Source: Legionellales bacterium
GTDB lineage: Bacteria > Pseudomonadota > Gammaproteobacteria > Berkiellales > Berkiellaceae
Length of the DNA: 6,554 nt
Assembly (NCBI GenBank): GCA_023266435.1
Contig: JAHFQF010000134.1
Location: 1 to 6,554, forward strand
Direction: 5' to 3'
Made by a program: the position numbers and the translations under genes. Position 1 is the first letter of the stretch. Each line of letters starts with the position of its first letter. Below the pieces are notes generated by a model that saw only the letters and a list, made by a program, of their open reading frames with translations, ran no database searches and was not told the DNA's origin. Below, one piece after another: positions 1 through 5,446 of this stretch.

Positions 1-526
1 GTAAAACAATCCCTAACGACTTCAAACGCCAAAATAAAGGCGCGATGCAGCAATCCACCAATGAGAATTCATCACTCATAAAATATTGCATTTCTTTAAA
101 TAAAGGGGCAACACTGACAATACTTTCTGTCAATTGCTGACGTGCTTTATCTGCTTCTGCAGGCGCCGAATTTAAAATATCATGCATCAAGCGATACCAG
201 TCGTTATTGACACGATAGATCATTAAACGACTGCGCGAACGTGCAACAGGATATACAGGCAACAATGGAGGATGCGGAAAGCGCTCATCCAAATATTCCA
301 TAATGATTTCTGACGTATAAAGCACCAGATCTCTATCGACTAAAGTAGGTACGCCATTATAGGGATTGAGTTCGGCTAATTCTTCTGGTTTATTGTTGAC
401 ATCGATATCATAGAGATCGAAAGTCACCCCTTTTTCTGCAAGCACGATTCTCACGCGATGACTGTAGGGATCCATTGTACCGGAGTACAACGTCATGATG
501 GAACGTTTGTTGGCTAACAATGACAT
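1..526 (-). CDS. sspA: Stringent starvation protein A, 3'-truncated by window edge
   Basis: SspA binds RNA polymerase and changes transcription during starvation, acid and stationary-phase stress. It has a glutathione S-transferase fold but is not known to act as a GST. 175 residues are visible; E. coli SspA has about 212, so roughly the last 35 lie beyond the left edge. The N-terminal thioredoxin-like part contains NKRSIMTLYSG (6-16), RVRIVLAEKGV (24-34), the cis-proline segment NGVPTLVDR (57-65) and EIIMEYLDERFPHPPL (73-88). Pro84, His85, Pro86 and Tyr92 match by number the E. coli surface pocket needed for SspA function. The helical C-terminal domain follows, with SDEFSLVDCCIAPLFWRL (151-168). 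The ATG at 526 has a GAGGG ribosome site just upstream. It lies 25 bp after petC on the same strand, so cotranscription with petABC is likely. The usual partner sspB would be expected next, outside the window. Confidence 0.95.
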   Translation of the reverse strand, partial: MSLLANKRSIMTLYSGTMDPYSHRVRIVLAEKGVTFDLYDIDVNNKPEELAELNPYNGVPTLVDRDLVLYTSEIIMEYLDERFPHPPLLPVYPVARSRSRLMIYRVNNDWYRLMHDILNSAPAEADKARQQLTESIVSVAPLFKEMQYFMSDEFSLVDCCIAPLFWRLKSLGIVL

Positions 527-551
527 ATTACCCTCAACTGCAACTGAAAAA

Positions 552-1322
552 TTAGTGTACATCTTTCCAATACTCACGCTTCAATAAGTACGCGAACACT
601 AAAAAAATAACTAAAAAAAGCATCGCCCAGCCGCCTAACCGATATCGGTCAAGTTTCGTGGGTTCGGCAATATAATCTAAGAAATTAACCAAGTCGCCAA
701 CCAGCGTATCGTATTCCTCCACGCTTAGCAAACCAGGGGTCTTGAGCTCTAACCCAACAATGTGTCGTACTTCGTGGGTTGAACCATCCGGTTGAGCTTT
801 GTGCTCAATTTCATACACGGGCACTTGTGTACCTTGAAGTTTTACTAAGACATGCGGCATGCCCACATCTTTAAACACCAAGTTATTAACACCCCAAGGC
901 CTAGATTCATCTAAATAAAAAGTCCTGAGATACGTATAAAGCCAATCTTTACCACGTACACGTGCTTCTAAAGTCAAATCAGGTGGTACTTTCCCAAACC
1001 ATTTAGCAACCTCTGCTTTTGGCATGCTATTGACCATGAACTCTGTTGATTTTTCACCAACAAAGTTTAAGTATTTTTTGACTAGTTGCTCATTCACCTT
1101 ACCCGCGGCATCAGTCAAGCCCAAATCAGCGGCTACTCGATTGTAACGCATGTACTGCAAGGTATGGCAACCTTGGCAGTAATTCATATACACACCAGCC
1201 CCTCTCTGCAAGGAAGCCACATCCCTCAAATCAGTCGGCGCTTTATCTAAGTGCACACCGGCTACATTTGCATGCGACAAAGCACAAAAGACTATCGCGA
1301 ATAATCCAATCAATCGTTTCAT
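552..1322 (-). CDS. petC: Cytochrome c1, haem subunit of the cytochrome bc1 complex
   Basis: Cytochrome c1 takes electrons from the Rieske cluster and passes them to soluble cytochrome c or a terminal oxidase on the periplasmic side. The ATG at 1322 gives 256 residues, normal for the short gammaproteobacterial form. A signal peptide covers residues 1-18, with probable cleavage after Ser-His-Ala. The haem c site CQGCH is at 49-53. Met155 in GMPHVL is the likely sixth haem ligand. One C-terminal membrane anchor lies at about 230-248, ending in a basic cytoplasmic tail. The frame stays open 14 codons upstream to 1364, but that stretch overlaps petB, would bury the signal peptide, and is bypassed by a GAGGG site 10 bases before the ATG at 1322. 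The start overlaps the petB stop by one base (TGATG), which implies translational coupling. Confidence 0.96.
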   Translation of the reverse strand: MKRLIGLFAIVFCALSHANVAGVHLDKAPTDLRDVASLQRGAGVYMNYCQGCHTLQYMRYNRVAADLGLTDAAGKVNEQLVKKYLNFVGEKSTEFMVNSMPKAEVAKWFGKVPPDLTLEARVRGKDWLYTYLRTFYLDESRPWGVNNLVFKDVGMPHVLVKLQGTQVPVYEIEHKAQPDGSTHEVRHIVGLELKTPGLLSVEEYDTLVGDLVNFLDYIAEPTKLDRYRLGGWAMLFLVIFLVFAYLLKREYWKDVH

Positions 1323-2557
1323 CAGTGTGTCACCCTCTCTGGGACAGGTTTTGTCTTTTCCCATTTTGTATAAAAAGGCATTAAGATAAAAAAGGCAAAA
1401 TACACCACGCTAAAAAATTGCGCTGCAAGCGTGCGTGCTGGTGTTGGAACATTCGCCCCCAAATAACCCAACACAAGAAAACTAATGACAAATAGAGACA
1501 ATGCTACTTTATATTGCCAGCCGCGATAACGGATAGACTTGACAGGATTTCTGTCCAACCAAGGCAATACAAATAAGAATGCAATTGCGCCACCCATGGC
1601 CATAACACCCAGTAGCTTATCTGGAATAGCACGCAAGATGGCATAAAAAGGCGTAAAGTACCAAACAGGCGCAATGTGCTCAGGCGTTACCAGGGGATCA
1701 GCAGGCTGAAAATTAGGCGCTTCTAAGAAATACCCGCCACCATCTGGCCAGAAAAAGATGATGCCACAAAAGACTAGCAAGAAAATTGCCACGCCGAGCG
1801 TGTCTTTGACCGTATAATAAGGATGGAATGGAATACCGTCTCTGGGTTTTCCCGTCTCATCTTTATAGTCTTTGATTTCAACACCATCTGGATTATTAGA
1901 GCCCACTTCATGTAGCGCCATGATGTGAATTGCCACTAAGCCTACAAAAACCAAGGGCACGCCAATGACATGCAGCGCAAAGAAACGATTAAGCGTTGCA
2001 TCAGATACGGTAAAGTCTCCCCGTAACCACTCTACCAAGCCCCCCCCCACAAAAGGTATGGCTTCAAAGAGAGAGGTGATTACTTTTGCTCCCCAAAAAG
2101 ACATTTGTCCCCAAGGCAACAAGTATCCGAAAAAGGCTTCGGCCATTAAACAGAGATATAGCAGCATCCCGACTAACCACAATAACTCACGTGGTTTTTT
2201 GTAAGAGCCGTACAACATTGCCCTAAACATATGTAAATAAATGACAATGAAAAAGGCAGAGGCTCCCGTAGAGTGCATGTAACGCAAGATCCAACCCATC
2301 GGAACATCGCGCATGATGTACTCAACAGAAGCGAACGCGTCTACAGCGGATGGTTTGTAGTGCATGGTCAACCATAAACCAGTCAGCAATTGATTGACTA
2401 AGACTAAGAGTGCTAAAGAGCCGAAAAAATACCAGATATTAAAGTTTTTCGGTGCATAATATTCAGCTAAGTGTTCTCTCCATAGTTTGGTAAGCGGAAA
2501 CCGCGCATCTACCCAATTTAGCAGTTGACTGCATCCGCGACTGCATTTTTCTTCCAT
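1322..2557 (-). CDS. petB: Cytochrome b subunit of the cytochrome bc1 complex
   Basis: This is the membrane core of complex III (411 residues), carrying both b haems and the quinol-oxidising (Qo) and quinone-reducing (Qi) sites. Haem ligands are His95 and His109 in helix B and His196 and His211 in helix D. The 15-residue step in helix D is one more than in mitochondrial cytochrome b but matches remembered Pseudomonas cytochrome b. The Qo loop has PVWY at 297-300 in place of PEWY, a variant known in beta/gammaproteobacteria. Other landmarks are YLLPWGQMSFWGA (145-157), HEVGSNNPDG (216-225) and FHPYYTVKD (244-252). The ATG at 2557 overlaps the petA TAA by one base and has GGAGG 7 bases upstream. 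Two oddities: about 8 extra N-terminal residues with Cys5 and Cys9 before the conserved NWVDARFP, and a nine-G run encoding Gly171-173. Confidence 0.97.
   Translation of the reverse strand: MEEKCSRGCSQLLNWVDARFPLTKLWREHLAEYYAPKNFNIWYFFGSLALLVLVNQLLTGLWLTMHYKPSAVDAFASVEYIMRDVPMGWILRYMHSTGASAFFIVIYLHMFRAMLYGSYKKPRELLWLVGMLLYLCLMAEAFFGYLLPWGQMSFWGAKVITSLFEAIPFVGGGLVEWLRGDFTVSDATLNRFFALHVIGVPLVFVGLVAIHIMALHEVGSNNPDGVEIKDYKDETGKPRDGIPFHPYYTVKDTLGVAIFLLVFCGIIFFWPDGGGYFLEAPNFQPADPLVTPEHIAPVWYFTPFYAILRAIPDKLLGVMAMGGAIAFLFVLPWLDRNPVKSIRYRGWQYKVALSLFVISFLVLGYLGANVPTPARTLAAQFFSVVYFAFFILMPFYTKWEKTKPVPERVTH
2040..2048 (-). repeat. Homopolymer tract, nine G on the coding strand of petB
   Basis: A run of nine C on the plus strand is nine G in petB mRNA. 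It supplies the last base of Val170 and most of Gly171-Gly173 (GTG GGG GGG GGC). It lies in the loop before the EWLRGDF segment. The run is easily miscounted in sequencing and prone to replication slippage; a gain or loss of one base would frameshift petB. As given, the frame is intact. Confidence 0.9.
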
Positions 2558-3147
2558 TATTTTGCCTCCGAATTTTCGCCAATTAAAATGACGTCATCAT
2601 TCAAATAGCGATGTGGCGGAATGGGTAAATTTGTAGGTGCAGGCACCCCTTTGTAAACTCTGCCCGCTAAATCGTATTTTGAACCATGGCAAGGGCAATA
2701 AAATCCGCCCGGCCAGGCCGCATCAATACCCCCCAAGTCTGGGCGATACGTAGGCACACACCCTAAGTGCGTACACAAACCTACAGCGACAAAGTATTCT
2801 GGTTTAATGGAGCGATGCGGATTTTTAGCATACTCAGGTTGTTGCTCAACATCAGAGTTAGGATCTCTCAACTGCTCGGTCAAAACGTCTAATGTTGAAA
2901 GCATCTGTTCCGTTCTATTAATGACCCACACAGGTTGGCCACGCCACTCCACCGTCATCTGTGCACCCGGTTCTAACTTGCTGATGTCTATCTCAATAGG
3001 CGCCCCTAACGCTTGTGCTCGTGCACTGGGTAGCCATGACACCACAAAAGGGGTGGCAACACACGCAGCCCCAATTCCACCTATGACCGTCGTAGCGGTT
3101 GTTAAAAATCGCCGACGACCGTGATCTATTTCATCATCAGAAACCAT
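2557..3147 (-). CDS. petA: Rieske iron-sulfur subunit of the cytochrome bc1 complex
   Basis: The Rieske protein takes one electron from ubiquinol at the Qo site of cytochrome b and hands it to cytochrome c1. With the ATG at 3147 it has 196 residues. The Tat-type N-terminus GRRRFL (10-15) precedes a single membrane anchor at about 17-39. A flexible hinge, SARAQALGAP (41-50), leads to the periplasmic cluster domain. Box 1 is CTHLGC (125-130) and box 2 is CPCHGS (151-156): Cys125, His127, Cys151 and His154 hold the 2Fe-2S cluster, and Cys130 and Cys153 form the disulfide. Ser156 and Tyr158, which tune the redox potential, are present. A GTG at 3162 would add five residues, but the strong site AGGTGAGG (3157-3164) sits 9 bases before the ATG and would overlap the GTG, so the ATG is preferred. 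First gene of the petABC-sspA cluster. Confidence 0.96.
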   Translation of the reverse strand: MVSDDEIDHGRRRFLTTATTVIGGIGAACVATPFVVSWLPSARAQALGAPIEIDISKLEPGAQMTVEWRGQPVWVINRTEQMLSTLDVLTEQLRDPNSDVEQQPEYAKNPHRSIKPEYFVAVGLCTHLGCVPTYRPDLGGIDAAWPGGFYCPCHGSKYDLAGRVYKGVPAPTNLPIPPHRYLNDDVILIGENSEAK

Positions 3148-3156
3148 TCGGGTAAT

Positions 3157-3164
3157 CCTCACCT
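3157..3164 (-). promoter_or_regulatory. Ribosome binding site deciding the petA start
   Basis: On the minus strand this reads AGGTGAGG, a near-perfect anti-16S match, 9 bases before the ATG at 3147. It overlaps the alternative GTG at 3162 and so excludes that start. Confidence 0.8.
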
Positions 3165-3247
3165 AATAACGCCTTGCGGCGCAGTTTATCATAAAACCCC
3201 GCCAACGAACATCTCACTTGCGTCGCATATAAGAAGTATATTAACCA

Positions 3248-3261
3248 ACATAAATTTATGT
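3248..3261. promoter_or_regulatory. 14-bp perfect palindrome, candidate operator
   Basis: ACATAAATTTATGT reads identically on both strands. It lies about 100 bp upstream of the petA ATG, in the only sizeable gap before petABC-sspA. An adjoining imperfect element, TGTGTTTAGCACA (3259-3271), overlaps its right end and adds TGTG/CACA half-sites. The symmetry is seen directly; a regulator binding here is inference, and no known regulator consensus is recognised. Confidence 0.35.
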
Positions 3262-3298
3262 GTTTAGCACAGTACTATGCAATCGGGCTGCGTATGAA

Positions 3299-3754
3299 CT
3301 ACTCCTCTTTTTTAGGAGGCACTTTTAGCCGCATTGCTTTCATATCGTCCAATTGTAACTGCTCTAAGAGCGCGCTTTTTTGGCCGGATAAAAATGATAA
3401 AAGTTCTTGTCTGGCTATCTGAGCATCAATGCCTGATTTTTCCATCAATCCGAGTAACCTATCAAATTGTAGGCGTCGCTCCAGACCTGTTTCGGATAAA
3501 TCTCTGCGATCCAAGCAAACATCCATTAATGTGGATCCACAGACACAGTTACGAAAGACTTCAACGATGGTTTTATCGTCATCATCGTAACTTTGTTTTA
3601 AACCAGATAAGTTTCGAATACTTCCTGTTTCCTGCCAAAACTCTTGAATATTTTGGTAGGTTTTACCACAGGTGCCACATTTCTTAGGAAAAGAGCTAAC
3701 AAATAGCGCTTGTAACCCCTTAAAAATAGTGTCTTCTGGATCTGATTCAGACAT
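3299..3754 (-). CDS. Conserved hypothetical protein with four-cysteine putative metal site
   Basis: A 151-residue soluble protein with no signal peptide or membrane segment. Cys26 and Cys29 (KCGTCG) and Cys70 and Cys72 (NCVCGS) form a probable four-cysteine zinc or other metal site. Between them is an acidic stretch, YDDDD (56-60). A helical, charged C-terminal half follows, with DRRDLSETGLERR (82-94) and a long amphipathic segment to about 135, then a Lys/Glu tail. It resembles a small family of gammaproteobacterial hypothetical proteins; I know no established function. The ATG at 3754 has AGGAAG about 8-10 bases upstream. It lies 151 bp upstream of petA on the same strand and diverges from the Gate-domain gene. 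Redox sensing or metal handling linked to respiration is possible but only guesswork from the neighbour. Confidence 0.8.
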   Translation of the reverse strand: MSESDPEDTIFKGLQALFVSSFPKKCGTCGKTYQNIQEFWQETGSIRNLSGLKQSYDDDDKTIVEVFRNCVCGSTLMDVCLDRRDLSETGLERRLQFDRLLGLMEKSGIDAQIARQELLSFLSGQKSALLEQLQLDDMKAMRLKVPPKKEE

Positions 3755-3861
3755 CTAATTTCTTCCTATCTAAGCCTATGATTGAGATAGTTCAGTGTAA
3801 CCTAGACCCCTCTGAGTTCATCAAATCAGGCTGTAAGCGTTTGAAAAGATCTCTATCCAGT

Positions 3862-3876
3862 CTGAATATAATTCAG
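3862..3876. promoter_or_regulatory. Inverted repeat overlapping a consensus -10 in the divergent intergenic region
   Basis: CTGAAT-ATA-ATTCAG is a perfect 6-bp inverted repeat around a 3-bp centre. It contains a plus-strand TATAAT (3867-3872) and, on the minus strand, the AT-rich TATATT. TTGAAA at 3841-3846 is the nearest -35-like hexamer, but its 20-bp spacer is longer than ideal. The site lies between the minus-strand small gene (start 3754) and the plus-strand Gate gene (start 3940), where a repressor could act on either or both. Confidence 0.4.
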
Positions 3877-3939
3877 GCATAATGGCGAAAAATAAAGCGC
3901 CTCTCACGCTGGCACTCTCATTAGTAATAGGATGTACTT

Positions 3940-5181
3940 GTGAATAGACTTTTTTTCTGGCTAATCCTCTTGTCTTATTTATGGGCTGCTTCCCAAAGCT
4001 TTTTATTACCGAATGCTGCGCCTGCACCCATGCAATTGCTCACCACTGCCATGCTAGATGCAGCAAGCAGTGCGGTGGAGATCGCCCTTAGCCTGATTGG
4101 CGTCATGGCTTTCTTTTTAGGCTTAATGAAGATTGCAGAGGCGGCGGGCTTATTACAAGTCTTAGCGAAATTGTTACGACCCGTATTAATTAAATTATTT
4201 CCTGAAATTCCCAGTGATCACCCAGCCATGGGTGCCATGATTATGAATCTATCTGCCAACATATTGGGTTTAGGTAATGCAGCTACCCCCTTTGGTTTAA
4301 AAGCCATGGAGCATTTGGATACATTAAATCCACAGAAAGGGACTGCAACTAATGCCATGGTGTTATTTCTTGCCATCAATACTGCTGGAGTCACATTAAT
4401 CCCAACTTCCGTTATTGCACTACGCCAAGCCAGTGGCTCCGCCGATCCTGCCGGCATTATTGCAACTACTTTATTTGCAACCACTATTTCACTGTTTGCG
4501 GCCATTTTAGCTGCAAAATTTTTTCAACGTTTTTGGGCACCTACAACCATAATCCCACTTGTGCCACCCACTGAGCCTGCTACTCCGCTCTGGAAAATGT
4601 TAGTAGGCGTCTGTTTTTTTCTCTTGCTTGTATTGTTAACCATTCAATACGGCCAACTCATATCACCTTGGTTTATTCCTACTTTAGTCTGTGCTTTGTT
4701 AAGTTATGGTGTTTGGAAAGGTATTAAAATTTATGACTGTTTTATAGACGGGGCTAAAGAGGGATTTGGCGTCATTTTACGCATCATGCCTTACTTAATT
4801 GCCATCGTAGTAGCCATCAAAATGCTCACGGCTTCCGGCATTTTACCTGCTCTTGTTAGCCTGCTTTCCCCGGTGACCACATTGATTGGCATTCCAGCAG
4901 AAGCGTTACCGATGGCACTCTTACGCCCACTTTCAGGCTCAGGCAGCTATGCAACCTTAGCGATGGTGTTTCAGGATCCCAATCTAGGGCCAGATAGTAT
5001 AGTAGGATATTTAGTCAGCACTGTTTATGGCTCGTCAGAAACTACATTTTATGTCTTGGCTGTGTATTTTGGCAGCATACAGATTCAAAAAATCAGGCAC
5101 GCATTGTTAGTAGGGTTGCTAGCAGATGTTGTCGCTCTGTTAAGTTCAGCTTGGATTGTGAATTATATGTATGCTTCGTAG
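3940..5181 (+). CDS. Fused SpmA-SpmB-type membrane protein with two nucleoside-recognition (Gate) domains
   Basis: A 413-residue polytopic inner-membrane protein. The first half (about 1-195) is SpmA-like with the signature MNLSANILGLGNAATPFGL (102-120). The second half (about 215-413) is SpmB-like, with GAKEGFGVILRIMPYLIAI (271-289), PMALLRPLSGSGS (324-336) and GSSETTFYVLAVYFGS (364-379). In Bacillus these are two separate genes needed for spore-core dehydration; fused forms occur in many non-sporulating Gram-negatives, where the role is unclear. The Gate domain suggests transport or gating of a small solute, but the substrate is unknown. The start is GTG at 3940 with AGGA 7 bases upstream. 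The only nearer ATG (3932) gives the mini-frame ATG TAC TTG TGA, whose stop overlaps the GTG. No clear terminator follows. Confidence 0.9.
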   Translation: MNRLFFWLILLSYLWAASQSFLLPNAAPAPMQLLTTAMLDAASSAVEIALSLIGVMAFFLGLMKIAEAAGLLQVLAKLLRPVLIKLFPEIPSDHPAMGAMIMNLSANILGLGNAATPFGLKAMEHLDTLNPQKGTATNAMVLFLAINTAGVTLIPTSVIALRQASGSADPAGIIATTLFATTISLFAAILAAKFFQRFWAPTTIIPLVPPTEPATPLWKMLVGVCFFLLLVLLTIQYGQLISPWFIPTLVCALLSYGVWKGIKIYDCFIDGAKEGFGVILRIMPYLIAIVVAIKMLTASGILPALVSLLSPVTTLIGIPAEALPMALLRPLSGSGSYATLAMVFQDPNLGPDSIVGYLVSTVYGSSETTFYVLAVYFGSIQIQKIRHALLVGLLADVVALLSSAWIVNYMYAS

Positions 5182-5446
5182 GTAGATGAGCTCCTCCTGA
5201 TCGTGTGTCTACACACTTACAGTAGTGGTTAAAAGGGGACATTCTTGATTTGCCACTACAGTGATCGATTGCCCTGTCTCTCTTTTATATTTATCTGATT
5301 CTTTTCAGCTTTTCACCCTATCCCTTTGCTAATTCCAGTGCAATAGCACTGACATGCTGAATTTGCCGCTACAGGCACTGACATGCTGCTACAGTTTTTT
5401 CCAGATAAGACCGACATAGATGCTGAGGTCTATTTGGGGAATACAA
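5182..5446. repeat. Repeat-rich spacer, possible remnant of a mobile element
   Basis: No gene is seen in this 265-bp gap. It holds a 14-bp direct repeat GCACTGACATGCTG (5346-5359 and 5375-5388) and a two-copy element TTTGCC(A/G)CTACAG (5249-5261 and 5362-5374), with a further GCTACAG at 5388-5394. An inverted pair, GTAGTGG (5222-5228) and CCACTAC (5253-5259), encloses GGGGACATTC. Short tandem and inverted repeats of this kind occur at insertion-sequence ends and in REP/MITE-like elements. No transposase fragment is detected, so the origin is inference. A weak plus-strand promoter, CTGACA (5379-5384) with GATAAG (5404-5409), has a 19-bp spacer and may serve the next gene. Confidence 0.5.
5346..5388 (+). 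repeat. 14-bp direct repeat, two copies 29 bp apart
   Basis: GCACTGACATGCTG occurs at 5346-5359 and again at 5375-5388 with no mismatch. The intervening bases carry GCTACAG (5368-5374), which itself recurs right after the second copy (5388-5394). The order is thus A-B-A-B, as expected from a tandem duplication followed by a small deletion, or from clustered transposase-binding sites. Confidence 0.85.

Larger units (their letters stand above)
3148..3298 (-). promoter_or_regulatory. petABC-sspA upstream region, probable promoter
   Basis: This 151-bp gap separates the upstream small gene from petA on the same strand. It is AT-rich in its distal half. Minus-strand -10-like hexamers are TATGAT (3188-3193) and TATACT near 3235-3240, but neither has a convincing -35 at 16-18 bp, so no exact promoter is claimed. 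The distal half contains a perfect 14-bp palindrome, listed separately. No hairpin with a T tract is seen, so read-through from the upstream gene is also possible. Confidence 0.35.

Noticed and set aside
297..300. Absence of a catalytic GST cysteine or serine pattern in sspA as a defect
   Set aside because: SspA proteins are known to lack GST activity; the conserved PHP pocket and Tyr92 are intact.
1658..1669. PVWY instead of PEWY in the cytochrome b Qo site as a novelty
   Set aside because: The same PVWY occurs in other gammaproteobacterial cytochrome b proteins such as that of Pseudomonas, so it is a known lineage variant.
1965..2204. Plus-strand open frame of 79 codons antisense to petB
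   Set aside because: It lies wholly opposite well-conserved cytochrome b sequence, its protein is low-complexity, and no ribosome site supports it.
2807..3124. Plus-strand open frame of 105 codons antisense to petA
   Set aside because: Shadow of the Rieske gene; no recognisable domain.
3302..3319. CTCCT/AGGAG inverted repeat at the end of the four-cysteine gene as a terminator
   Set aside because: It lies within the last codons (Pro-Pro-Lys-Lys-Glu-Glu) and no T tract follows on the minus strand.
3334..3687. Plus-strand open frame of 117 codons antisense to the four-cysteine protein
   Set aside because: The minus-strand frame has a good start, conserved-looking cysteine motifs and operon-like orientation; the plus frame has none.
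3821..4027. Minus-strand open frame of 68 codons over the divergent intergenic region
   Set aside because: It overlaps the start of the Gate-domain gene, has no clear ribosome site and no recognisable motif.
4218..4505. Minus-strand open frame of 95 codons inside the Gate-domain gene
   Set aside because: Antisense to the conserved SpmA-like signature, so the plus-strand frame explains the sequence.
5203..5216. GTGTGTCTACACAC hairpin after the Gate-domain gene as a terminator
   Set aside because: The stem is only 5-6 bp with a very small loop and is not followed by a T tract.
5346..5394. CRISPR array
   Set aside because: Only two 14-bp copies with a short spacer and no cas genes; far too small and irregular.
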